Part shown: piece after piece, positions 45,601 to 56,726 of the stretch
Numbering within the stretch: position 1 is the first letter of the stretch
How the letters are laid out: every line of letters starts with the position of its first letter
Origin: Lathyrus oleraceus
Lineage: Eukaryota; Streptophyta; Magnoliopsida; Fabales; Fabaceae
Length of the DNA: 64,000 bases
Direction of reading: 5' to 3'
NCBI RefSeq assembly: GCF_024323335.1
Contig: NC_066579.1
Location: 237,201,475-237,265,474, forward strand
Program-made: the position numbers and the translations under genes
The notes under the pieces: generated by a model
Told to the model about the DNA's origin: nothing
Seen by the model: only the letters and a program-made list of their open reading frames with translations
Databases searched by the model: none

Positions 45601-47101
45601 CTATTTATAGCCAAAGGGAATGATATTTGCACACTTCAAAATCTGTCCAAAATTGGCAATATTGATGGCACGAGTGCATGGGCATGTATAGGCCCATGAT
45701 GCAATGCAATAAGGTCCAAAATGATTTAAGTTGAAGTCTGAGTGAAGCTTGAATGGCAAGGCATTATGAACTGAAGTTTGTACAATTGATTCTTTCCAAT
45801 GATGCAGCCCTGTTAAAGCCATGCGCAAACCTAGCAATCATTGTCCAAAATGCATGAACTTGAGTTCTTTAGAAGGCTTGAATCAAGGGGAACATGTTTG
45901 ATGTTGAACACTTTTTCATTTGGAGATTGGAACATGGAGAATTTTGAGGTGGAAGTTTGGAAATTTCAACATGTTCAAAAAATTTCTAAGCGTCAAGCTA
46001 TATATCTCAATATTCCACCTTGCTTAACTTTTTATGTGAGATTCATATGAGAAAAGTGTCTTCATAAAAGTTGTAGATACTTCAAATACCTTCAAAATGG
46101 ATTTAGAATGATAGAGTTATGCATTTTTGAAGTTTGGAAAAATCACTTGTTCAATGGTATAGGTCAAAAATGACCTATAATGTATCCTCATATCACATGC
46201 TCATAAAAGTTGAATTTGCTCTCCCTCCAAACATAAAAGTTTAAGTAGACATCTTTAATTTGATTGTGCAACTTATAAATCTTTCATCTCATAAAAATTG
46301 AGAAAGCTATGGCCTTGGGAAGTTGACTTTCAAATTAGGGTTTAGACAAAATGACCTATAATGTTTCAACATAGAAAATGATTTTCCAAGCAAAACTAGC
46401 TCTAGGTCTCAACATTAAAGTTGTTTGGAATGTCATGTAGAGTAACTTTTCTCATGGAATAATTTTCATATGGTGAAAAGTGTAGGAGATAGGGTCTAGG
46501 TATACCCAGCTTTGATCAGATGAATTCATCTGGCCAACCACCATCAACCAACTTGCTAACCTTCAATTCTCTTGACTTTCTAGGCTCATGGTAGATCATA
46601 TATGCATAAGATGATGAATTTTGGAGTGTCCCTTGAGAAATTTGATCAATTGGTGAGATAGCTTGTTGGAGAAGTTACTCAAGATACCTAGTCAAACTAG
46701 GGTTTCCAAGGCAAATCACCTCCAAACTCTTGAAGAAAATTTGATCAATATAACATGTAGGAATCAATGGAAATCATATATGATGCTCATAAACATTCTT
46801 GGATCAATTCATGGTTGTGCTCTTTGTCATGAGGGTCTCAAACCCTAGATATGAACCTGATAAATTAATGGGATCATGCCTTACCTACAAAAGAGTTAGG
46901 AAAATGCAAAGACATATTTTTGGTATTTTGGTTAGTAAAATGATAAAATACAAGTATGATACAATCACATAGTGCTAGGTGGTCTCTCCCAAAACAAACC
47001 CAATGAAATAGGGGTAAGGAGGATGCCAAGGTATGATCCCAATGCTAATGCTTATGATGAAATTGCATGAGAGATCTTAGGGTCAAATTTGGGGTCTTAC
47101 A
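42647..47101 (-). mobile_element. LTR-D: solo LTR of the Ogre-B subfamily nested in Athila integrase
   Basis: On the minus strand it begins TGTAAGACCCC and ends TTACCGCTATA (terminal CA changed to TA). It is 4,455 bp and matches the Ogre-B LTRs over its whole length in inverted orientation. With no internal region and a perfect duplication, it is a solo LTR. It keeps both segments that are singly missing from the two Ogre-B LTRs. TATA box at 45602-45609, paired stem-loops at 42841-42875. Confidence 0.94.
45602..45609 (-). promoter_or_regulatory. TATA box of LTR-D
   Basis: TATAAATA on the minus strand, the counterpart of 10825 and 32083. If active it would transcribe leftward in the sense of Athila, towards the env-like ORFs. 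Confidence 0.6.
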
Positions 47102-49560
47102 ATGACCAGTCTTTTCTAGATATTCCAACAGTCTTTTCTAGAATCTGTTTGATCTCTCTATTTGAAACTTCTACTTGCCCACTAGTTTGTGGGTGATAAG
47201 GTGTTGCTACACGGTGTCGGACTCCATACTTCAGAAGAAGTTTTCCAAAGATATTTGATATGAAATGGGAGCCATCGTCACTAGCTACTAGCTTTGGCAC
47301 ACCAAATCTAGGAAAGATTACATTCTTGAACAGCTTAATCACTACTCGGGTGTCATTTTTCGGAGAAGCTACAGCCTCGATCCGTTTTGAAACGTAATCG
47401 ACAACTACAAGTATGTATTTATTACCAAAAGAAGACGGGAATGGTCCCATGAAGTGAGTCCCCCACACATAAAAGACCTCCACTTCTAAGATGCCTGTTT
47501 GTGGCATTTCGTCGCATCTTGAAACGTTACCAGTGCGTTGGCACCGGTCGCAATTTATAACCGCCTTATGGACATCTTTCCATAGAGTAGGCCAAAAGAG
47601 GCCAGATTGTAAGATCTTAGCATAAGTTTTTGAAGTGCTTGCGTGCCCACCATAGGGAGCGGAATAACAATGAGAGATTATATCATCTATTTCATCCTCA
47701 GGAACATATCGACGTAAAATACCGTCGGCACCTCTCTTGAAAATAAGAGGTTCATCCCAGTAGTACTGTTTTAGATCATGAAAGAATTTCTTCTTTTGTT
47801 GGTATGATAGGTCCGGTGGAAGTGCTCCAGCAGCTAGGTAGTTGACAAAGTCAACATACCATGGCAGAGTTATATTCGTATCAATTTCTTCCACGGATTC
47901 TTCTATTTTTGTATCATTTAAGGTTAGCTCAGACATGTCGCTTTCCATTTGGGCTATAAGTCGTTCGTAAGGGAAATCATCATTGATTGGAACTTGTTCA
48001 GGCTTGTTCGCTTTGATTCGTGATACGTGGTCTGCTACTACATTCTCAGTACCTTTCTTATCTTTTATTTCTAAGTCAAATTCTTGTAAGAGTAGGATCC
48101 ATCTTAAGAGTCTTGGTTTGGCATACTTCTTACTTAGCAAGTATCTAATAGCAGCGTGATCGGTATAGATGATGATTTTCGCTCCTACTATGTAAGAACG
48201 GAATTTGTCTAAAGCGAACACAATAGCTAGAAGTTCCTTTTCAGTGGGGGCGTAGTTCATTTGGGAAGGATCTAAGGTTCTACTTTCGTAGTAGATCGCA
48301 TGAAGTTTTTTATCCTTCCTTTGGCCTAGCACTGCGCCTACGGCATAGTCACTCGCATCACACATGATTTCGAATGGTAATCTCCAGTCAGGTGGTTGCA
48401 TGATAGGTGCGGTGATTAAAGATGTTTTTAATTGTTCAAACGTTGTTAAACATTTCTCATCAAAGATGAAGTCAGCGTCTTTCATTAATAAACAAGTCAG
48501 TGGTTTGGTAACTTTCAAGAAATCTTTGATAAAGCGTCGGTAGAAACCGGCGTGTCCTAAGAAGCTTCGTATTTCTCGTACGGTTTTCAGAGGTTGAAGA
48601 TTTTCTATAATTTCGATCTTAGCTTTGTCTACTTCAATTCCTTTATTAGATACTACGTGTCCTAGCACGATTCCTTGTTGTACCATGAAATGGCATTTCT
48701 CCCAATTCAATACGAGATTCACCTTTACACATCTTTCAAGTACCATTTCAAGGTTTTATAGACATTCTTCAAAGCTATGTGCACAAACAGAAAAATTGTC
48801 CATAAAGACTTCCATAATGTTGTCTATAAAGTCAACGGAGATTGACATCATGCATCTTTGGAATGTTGCAGGAGCGTTGCATAGTCCAAATGGAATTCAT
48901 CTATAAGAAAATGTACCATAAGGGAATGTGAAGGTTGTTTTCTCTTGGTCATCAGGATGGATAGGAATTTGAAAGAATCCTGAATAACCGTCTAGATAGC
49001 AGAAGTGGGAATGCTTAGCCAATCGTTTAAGCATTTGATCAATGAAAGGCAGAGGAAAATGATCCTTTCGAGTGGCTTTGTTCAGTTTCCTATAGTCGAT
49101 GCACATTCTACTTCCGGTCACAACTCTTTGTGCTATAGATTCTCCCTTCTCGTTCTTATCAACTGTAACACCCCCTTTCTTGGGTACTACATGAACGGGG
49201 CTAACCCATTGAGTATCAGAGATCGGATATATGATTCCTGCATCTAATAACTTCTTTACTTCATCCTTGACTACAATACTTAAGATTGGGTTGATCCTTC
49301 TCTGGTGTTCTCTAGAGGTTTTACAATATTCCTCTAGCATAATGTGATGCATACAGATAGAAGGACTTATTCCTTTTAGATCAGTGATGTTGTAGCCTAA
49401 CACAATTCAATATTTTCTTAAGACATCTAGTAACTTTTCAGTTTTAATCAGTCCTAAGTCTGCGTTGACTATTACTGGTCTTTTGAGTTCAGTGTCTAGG
49501 ATTCGTATCTTAGGTTCTTGGGTAGTGTTTTTAATTCTAAGTCTGGTTTCTTCGGGCATG
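47102..49560 (-). pseudogene. Athila pol: RT, RNase H, integrase N-terminal part
   Basis: On the minus strand, RT (CIDYRKLNKATRKDHFPLPF ... DGYSGFFQI) lies near 48750-49330. RNase H ([25 protein letters not shown]) is at about 48020-48370. The integrase zinc region ([10 protein letters not shown]) and core lie at 47110-47640, cut by LTR-D after KDWSL. 48746-47102 is one open stretch of about 550 codons. The RT active site reads FMDN where DD is expected (Asn codon 48795-48797), and the first integrase Asp is His (WGTHFMG). The second Asp (SDDGSHF) and the Glu (QVEVSNRE) remain. Stops fall near 48897 and 48765. The enzyme would be inactive even without the insertion. Confidence 0.9.
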
Positions 49561-49689
49561 GTATGTGATTAGGTGTAAGTGCTAAGCATTCGCTTAGACT
49601 GTCATTTTCGTATGGTTCACGCCAATTATCATCTTCAAAGACTGGAGGGATTTGGATTTTCATTATATCAGAATATGTGGTTTCTTGCA

Positions 49690-50175
49690 TCTCTATCTCT
49701 CTTACGCACTAGACTCTATGACATCAAGTAGATAGCAAGTATTGTCTATAGATGGCGCTTGTAAAAATTGTGTCAAGATGAATTCAACTTTTTCTTCTCC
49801 AACTTCGAATGTTAGCTTACCTCTTTTCACGTCTATTATGGCTCCGGCAGTAGCTAAGAATGGCCTTCCTAATATAATAGGTGTAGTGGCATCTTCTTTG
49901 ATGTCCATGATTATGAATTCGGTAGGAATGTAGAATTATCCTACACGTACTGGAACATTCTCTAGTATACCAACAGGATATTTGATTGAGCGGTCAGCTA
50001 GTTGAACACACATCTTGGTTGGTCTTAGTTCTCCCATGTTGAGCCTTTTAAAAATGGATAAGGGCATTACACTAATGATGGCTCCTAAGTCACATAGAGC
50101 TTTGTCTATGACGAACTTTCCAATGACACAGGGTATGGAGAAACTACCTGGGTCTTTTAGTTTGGGAGGCATGTT
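49690..50175 (-). pseudogene. Athila protease region
   Basis: On the minus strand MPPKLKDPGSFSIPCVIG ... ALCDLGAIISVMPLS ... ILGRPFLATAGAIIDV. This is the aspartic protease of Athila, whose active site reads D-L-G-A instead of the usual D-T/S-G. The Ser usually following the Ala is Ile. A stop lies at about 49934, and frames change before RT (49404-49690). Confidence 0.82.
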
Positions 50176-52045
50176 GTTTTGGATTATTGCGCTACACTCA
50201 GCAGTAAGTGTAACTGTTTCGTTATCCTCGATCTTTTTCTGATTGGATAGGATCTCTTTAAGAAACTTGGAATATGAGGGAATTTGTGTGATAAGTTCTA
50301 TAAAGGGTATTATGATATTCAGTTACTTAAGAAGTTCAACAAATTTCTTAAATTGCCCTGCAGTTTTAGAATTTGCGAGTCTTTGAAGATACGTAATGGG
50401 TGGTTTATAAGGTGGTGGAGGCACATAAGGTTTTTATTTCTCTTTGGCCTTTTGGGTATTATCTTTCTTCTCCTTCGGTTGACTTACCTTCTCAATTGTT
50501 GTTTTGTCAGGTTTTTGGTACATGGCAGGATTTTGAAGTCTTGGATCTACGGGTCTGTCTAGTTATTTTCCACTTCTCAATATAACGGCATTTGCATGTC
50601 CTTTTGGATTAGGTTGTGGTTGTCCAGGAAATGTTCCAGCAGGAGCAACAATAGATGCTTGTTATTGGGCCACTTGTATAATCTATGTTTCAAGCATTTT
50701 GTTGTGGGTGGCTAAAGCGTCTACTTTGCTTGCTAATTGTTTAAGTTGCTCACTAGTGTGTATGTTTTGTTTCAAGAAGTCTTTGTTTGTTTGAGCTTGG
50801 GTATCTATGAAACTTTCCATCATTAATTCAAGGTTGGACTTCCTAGGAATGTTAGGAACATTAGTAGCTGGCTTTTAATATCCAAGTGGAACAACAGGTG
50901 CTTGGCCAGGTGCATACAGGGCGTTGTTGTTCTTGTACGAAAAGTTAGGATGGTTTTTCCAACCTGGGTTATCGGTATTCGAATAAGGGTTTCCTTGTGC
51001 ATAATTTACTTGATCTGTGGCAACTCCTGTTAATATTTGACATTCTGGTGCAGTGTGTCCAGGAATTCCACATAACTCGCAGTTTGGAGTTACGGCAGCC
51101 ATGGTGGCTGCGGGTGGTATGGTCAAGTTGTCTAACTTTTGAACAAGGGCATCTACCTTTGCATGGACATGGTCAAGGCTACTGATTTCCTACATTCCAC
51201 CTTTTGTTTGGGACTTTTCTACTGAAGTTCTTTCACCTCCCCATTGGCAATGGTTTTGGGCCATGTTCTCAATGAGTTGATAGGCTTCGTTGTATGGTTT
51301 GTCCATAAGTGAACCGCCTGCGGCACCATCTACTGTCAGTCTTGTGTTATACAGAAGCCCATTGTAAAATGTGTGATTGATCACCCAGTCTTCGAGACCG
51401 TGATGTGGACACATCCTCATCATGTCTTTGTATCTCTCCCACGCGTCGTAGAGAGATTCTGCATCTTTTTGTCAGAATCCATTGATTTGAGCTCTCAGCA
51501 TAGCAGTTTTGCTCGGCAGAAAATATCGGGCTAAGAAAATGTTCTTCAGTTCTTCCCATGTAGTGACTGAGTTGGATGGAAAGGATTGCAACCAAACCCA
51601 AGCTATGTCTCTTAGAGTGAAAGGAAAAAGGCGTAGTCTTATCACATCTTGAGATACACCATTCGTCTTCACAGTGTCTGCGTACTACACAAACTTGGTC
51701 AAATGTTCATTAGGGTCGTCCGTAGGATTTCTAGCAAATTGATGTTGTTGGACAGCTGATAATAATGAGGGTTTCAACTCGGAATTGTTTCGATCGATAG
51801 TAGGGGCAACAATGTTGTTGTGAGGTTCTTGTTGGGACGGGGTAGCGTAGAACTTAAAGAGGACGATTATGTGGTCCTACTGCAGCCATGGTTGGTTTTT
51901 CAACTGGTTCAGTAGTAGGAAAGAAGATACTGGGAATATTGTACCTTCGTTGGTACTCTAGTATTCGGCGTCTTAAATATAAGAAATGCTCTAATTCTAC
52001 GATTGGTGGAACTAATTTTTTGCCTTGTGAGCGAGTACTTGGCAT
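50176..52045 (-). pseudogene. Athila gag
   Basis: Start MPSTRSQGKKLVPPIVELEH at 52045. A frameshift lies between about 51850 and 51680. The capsid core follows (FPFTLRDIAWVWLQSFP, TWEELKNIFLARYF, SLYDAWERYKDMMR), then a zinc knuckle C-x2-C-x4-H-x4-C (CELCGIPGHTAPEC, about 51040-51090) and a Q/P-rich linker to protease. Stops near 51470, 51190, 50875, 50660 and further on. The frame from 51672 to 49702 is constant apart from stops. Confidence 0.87.
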
Positions 52046-52131
52046 ACAATCGAGAAATAAGGGAAAGGAAATTAGTTTTTACCTCAGTCTATACTGTGTA
52101 ACGGAAGAATCGCACTATTTGACTAAATCAG

Positions 52132-52149
52132 TCCCCGACAACGGCGCCA
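52132..52149 (-). other. primer binding site, Asp-tRNA type (Athila)
   Basis: On the minus strand TGGCGCCGTTGTCGGGGA, six bases after the LTR end. It is the well-known Athila primer site complementary to aspartate tRNA, with one difference (T for C) from the common form. Confidence 0.93.
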
Positions 52150-52155
52150 AAAACA

Positions 52156-53742
52156 TGATACGAGTCGTGACTGTATATAAAATATAGTCTATCGGATACT
52201 TGACTGCAAGTGCACAGTCTAGTCGTTTAGTTTTAAAAGATATCAAACCCACAGGGACCGATGGTCAAACTAATGTTATCGATGTCACTATGTTTAGCTA
52301 AGGCGATGATTTTTAGAGGTTCAGTTCAACAAAAAATAAATCTAAAGAAAATTAAGTTTTTAAAGAAAATATTAATGAAGGGATATCAGTATGCAACGCA
52401 TTAATTGTTAGGGATTCAATAAGTCACCGGTGTATATTTTAATTACCAAATACCTTTCAGTAGAAAATACTCATTTAAAAGGCTATATCTCACACTCTCG
52501 TGATTGTTGACTCGGACTATACTTTTAAGTCAGAATGTACTCTCTCGTTGTCCCCTTTGAAGTTAAAAATACTTTTTGAAAATAAATAATTTCTAATTTC
52601 TTTTAAAGTTCACTCGCTGTTTTTAAAATCAATGCCTAGTTTTTACTATCCAGTTCGACCCTCACACTCTCGCGATTGTCGGTTCTAACCTTAGTTAACT
52701 TCCCACTCTCGTGGCAAAACCATATTAAATAGCTTCTCACTCTCGTGACAAAGTTAATTAAATTCAAATTAAAAACCACACCCAGAAAGATTATTTGAGA
52801 AAAGAAGTTTACACCGATTGTTATTAAATCCCGTCTAATTAAATTATTTACATACCGATACCGGTAGTTTAGCCGAACATGTTAAATAATACAAATATAG
52901 ACGAATAGAAACAATTTAACAATAAAGCAAACATAATTATTTAATAATAAAGCAATAATAATAATTGAATAAAAACCTGAAACTTTGATTAATTGAATAT
53001 GTTGAATCTTTAAGTACTGGAGCAGTCCTCCACAGGTCGGTAGGATTTTGCTTCTTCGAAATAAATGCTTAAACTAAACTAACTAAGTTGCAGTAGTTCC
53101 CCAATGTAGGAAACTACTACTTTTGGCTAAGTGAAAAACGGAAAGGAAAGGAAAAAATCAAAGCTCGGAACGGAAAGGTAAACAAATTGCAGTAAAAGAA
53201 AATAATGTTGGCTGAAGAAAAATATGTGAAAACAAAATTGCAGGAGCGGAAAAAGGCAAAGAGATGGGATGAGAGAGAGACTGGAAATTTCCAACTTCCA
53301 TTCTTTTATAGTACCCCTTAGCCTTCTTGCTTGATAAAAATAAGAAGGACTTAGTTGAGGGAGGGATTCACGGGAAGGTGGTTTAAGGAGAGAAAACTGG
53401 GGCCACATGGATCACTTCTATTTGAAACCCATTACGCTGACTTTGCATACGTGACGGTCGTGATGGGTTTGTGGCGTTCCTCACAATCAAGGCGTGACGA
53501 CCGTGATGGGGTGTGTGACGAGCGTCACATGCACAAAATTCATATATTCTGGTTTTTCTGTTGTTTCTCTTCTTTTTCTTCTTCTTTTCCTCCCTTTTCT
53601 ATACTTTGCTCATTTAAGCGTGGGAATTGAAATACCTGCAAATATAACTCGAACACTTGCGGAATAATCGGAATATAAATGAAAACGGTACGATTTTCGA
53701 ATGCAAATCAAGGAAAATATACGATACATTTTCGTGTTATCA
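52156..53742 (-). repeat. 5' LTR of the Athila element
   Basis: 1,587 bp, nearly the same as 36566-38153, with TG/CA termini. The difference between the two LTRs could be used to date the insertion. TATAAAAG at 53303-53310. TGACG/CGTCA cores at 53452, 53495, 53516 and 53523; a fifth core present in the other LTR has mutated. Confidence 0.95.
53303..53310 (-). promoter_or_regulatory. TATA box, Athila 5' LTR
   Basis: TATAAAAG on the minus strand, 432 bp from the LTR start. The expected promoter of the Athila genomic RNA. Confidence 0.7.
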
Positions 53743-55165
53743 ATAGTACCTCTAAAAACAAATGAGACTCTTCAACTTAATGAAGCAATATCTCGAACAG
53801 ACAAATGAGATTCTCTGTATCAATAGAAGCAGCATCTTATAGGATAGAATTAATATATTCCAACATGGGAAATGATACCTTAATTGAATCTAAGACTCTT
53901 AGAGGATACTAGAGAAGTACCTCTAAAACAAATGAGACTCTTCAAAATAATGAAGAAGTACCTCGAACAGATAAATGAGATTCTCTGTATCAATCGAAGC
54001 AACATCTTATAGGATAAAATTAAGATATTCCAACATGGGAAATGATACCTTAATTGAATCTAAGACTCTTCGAGGATACTGGAGCAGTACCTCTAAAAAT
54101 AAATGAGACTCTTCAAATTAATGAAGCAGTATCTCGAATAGATAAATGAGATTCTCTGTATCAATCGGAACATCATCTTATAGGGTAGAATTAAGATATT
54201 CCAACATGGGAAATGATACCTTAATTGAATCTAAGACTCTTAGAGGATACTGGAGCAGTACCTCTAAAAAATGAGACTCGTCAAATTAATGAAGCAGTAT
54301 CTCGAACAGATAAATGAGATTCTCTGTATCAATCGAAGTAGCATCTTATACGATAGAATTAAGATATTCCAACATGGGAAATGATACCTTAATTGAATCT
54401 AAGACTCTTCGAGGATACTGAAGCAATACCTCTAAAACAAATGAGACTCTTCAAAATAATGAAGCAGTATCTCGAACAGATATATGAGATTCTCTGTATC
54501 AATCGAAGCAACATCTTATAGGATAGAATTAAGATATTACAACATAGGAAATGATACCTTAACTGAATCTAAGACTCTTAGAGGATACTGGAGTAGTACC
54601 TCTAAAAACAAATGAGACTCTTAAAATTAATGAAGCAGTATCTCGAACAAATAAATGAGATTCTCTGTATCAATCGAAACATCATCTTATAGGACATAAT
54701 TAAGATATCCAACATGGGAAATGATACCTTAATGGAATCTAAGACTCTTCGGGGATACTGGAGCAGTACCTCTAAAAGCAAATGAGACTCTTCAAACTAA
54801 TGAAGCAGTATCTCGAACGGATAATTGAGATTCTCTGTATCAATCGAAGTAGCATATTATAGGATAGAATTAAGATATTCCAACATGGAAAATGACATCT
54901 TAATTGAATCTAAGACTCTTCGAGGATACTGGAGCAGTACCTCTAGAACAAATGAGATTCTTCAAAATAATGAAGCAGTATCTCGAACAGATAAATGAGA
55001 TTCTCTGTATTAATCGAAGCATCATCTTATAGGATAGAATTAAGATATTCCAACATGGGAAATGATACCTTAATTGAATATAAGACTCTTCGAGGATACT
55101 GGAGCAGTACCTCTAAAAAAATGAGACTCTTCAAAATAATGAAGCAGTATCTCAAACGTTCATCT
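53743..55165 (-). repeat. ~170-bp tandem array in the Ogre-A 3' UTR, right segment
   Basis: About eight units. The marker GAGGATACTGG-type phrase falls at 54071, 54242, 54410, 54580, 54750, 54921 and 55091, giving steps of 168-171 bp. Units are much more alike than those left of Athila. Each carries TCTCGAACAGATAAATGAGA and AACATGGGAAATGATACC phrases. An ORF over 54995-55270 is only a read through repeat sequence. Confidence 0.94.
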
Positions 55166-56726
55166 GTTGTGGGAAATAATTTAGAAAAGACTCCATTTGG
55201 AGGAGATTTACTAGGGATACTCTACAAGGGAGAAGCTCTTAAGAGGATTTTTAGGGTAACCTCTACTTAGGGAGCAATGCTAGTAAAGATGTTGGGGAAC
55301 ATCATTATTAACCATAAAATTTGAAGAATAATTGTCGGAAATAGTTCCACGAGCACATGCAGGGTAGCAATCCCATTAAATTAAATGAGGAAAGTCTGGG
55401 ATACATATGATTGATCCCAAATCATGAATTGTGTTATGCTTTTTGTATGATGTTCCACTTTGGATGGAAGCATCATGTATGAAATTATGCATGCGATATA
55501 TGCAAATATGCAATTACTGCGGATATTTAGTTGTTCATATATGAATGTGAATTGTATAAGGCTATGCATATGTATGCCGATGATTGATATGATTGTTTCT
55601 TGATGAGTTTTCCTTTTTGACAGGAAGATAATGCATGAAATGATGCACATAATGTATGTGAGAATGCTAACGGGTAATTAGGTATGCCCCTTTTGAAATT
55701 GCTCTCCCTTCTTGAAGATAAAGGGTTTTTTGTTTGCCCCGGTTAAGGAGTTTTATTTTGGTGATGATGCCAATAGTATGGACTTTTGTTATCAGGGAGA
55801 CTAATGGAAATCGGGCTACGATGTTTTTTTTTGAAGTTGGAAATGTATTTGGGGTGTTCCAAGCCTTTGAAGGGTTCAGACTTTTCAACACGCGATACTT
55901 CAACTACACCATAATTTATTAATGCCTTTGCCGGAATTGCACTAGAGACTTGCTGGTTATCAGCTACACATGAGTACATCTCTAAGAGGCATTAAACTGA
56001 TTAGTAATTGGAATGACCATAGGTGTTTGCGAACGATCCTACACCTTTATGTAATAAGAACAAACTTGAAGGCTATGAGTCTTCCCTTTTTAATATCTCA
56101 AAAGTAATTTTATCATTTCGTTCAAATACGTGCTTTATTTTCTCCAAAATTTTTAAGAATGATGTTTATAAAAAATAAAGGTGTTTTGAAAACAAACAGA
56201 TAAAATACAAAATAATTTAGGCACAACTTTGATGAGAAAATTTCTCTTTTTATTGATTTGACTCTTGAATGGGTAATTGTAAAAAAAGATGCAATTCCTT
56301 AATGAGGTAATTGCTGTGTATAAATACAAAACGACAATAAAAATTGAGTTTGCCTTGAATTTCAATACTGCTATGATCCTTATGTCTTTGACGGTCCGAG
56401 TACCTTGCCTTTGAAAAAGTCAAGTAGATTGATTCTTCTTCTTTAGGGGTATGATACATGCCTGAAGGTGCAGTTCTTTGCCTTGGAATTAATCCCTAAT
56501 TTTTTCCTGGACCGCCCTTTCGGGTTTTTGATCCACCAGGATACTCATTTTTGCTTGAGCCGCCCTTTCGGGTTTTCAACTCAGCAGGCAACAAAAATTT
56601 ATTTACTTTTTATCCTTAATTTTTGCCTGGATCACCCTTTCAGATTTTTGATCCACCGGAATAGTCATTTTTGCCTAAATCGCCCTTTCAGGTTTTCGAT
56701 TTAGCGGCTTTTATTATTCCACTTTT
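55166..56726 (-). other. Ogre-A 3' UTR between pol and the tandem array
   Basis: Noncoding in the element's sense. Near pol it contains the mini-hairpin repeats (56515-56692). The remaining 1.3 kb is AT-rich unique sequence with short ORFs on both strands (for example 55381-55650 and 55667-55903) that match nothing I recognise. Confidence 0.65.
56515..56692 (-). other. four CCCGAAAGGG-type mini-hairpins after the Ogre-A pol stop
   Basis: On the minus strand CCCGAAAGGG is intact at 56563-56572 and 56515-56524. Decayed versions lie at 56683-56692 (CCTGAAAGGG) and 56635-56644. Spacing is 48, 72 and 48 bp, suggesting that a 48-bp pair was duplicated as a 120-bp block. Neighbouring words (GCCTGGAT, TTTGATCCACC) repeat too. 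Confidence 0.75.

Larger units (their letters stand above)
36566..53742 (-). mobile_element. Athila-type Ty3/gypsy retrotransposon with a nested Ogre solo LTR
   Basis: Read on the minus strand: 5' LTR (52156-53742), aspartate-type primer site, gag, protease, RT-RNase H-integrase, the GGTGGGAG spacer motif, two ATHILA/env-like ORFs and a 3' LTR (36566-38153). It is 17.2 kb with LTR-D and about 12.7 kb without. Flanks: GCAGT at 36561-36565 and ATAGT at 53743-53747. The second fits a GCAGT copy with two transitions, and the tandem-repeat unit GGAGCAGTACCTCT is rebuilt across the insertion. All major frames except the second ATHILA-like ORF carry stops, and key catalytic residues are lost. Confidence 0.92.

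Noticed and set aside
42647..47101. LTR-D taken as an LTR of a full element paired with the Ogre-B LTRs
   Set aside because: Opposite orientation, its own perfect ATGAC duplication and Athila coding sequence directly on both sides show a solo LTR.
54995..55270. 91-codon ORF at the end of the tandem array
   Set aside because: It reads through 170-bp repeat units. Other units do not keep the frame.
56468..56704. Plus-strand ORF with repeated RPFGF peptides
   Set aside because: It is the reverse reading of the CCCGAAAGGG mini-hairpin repeats after Ogre-A pol.
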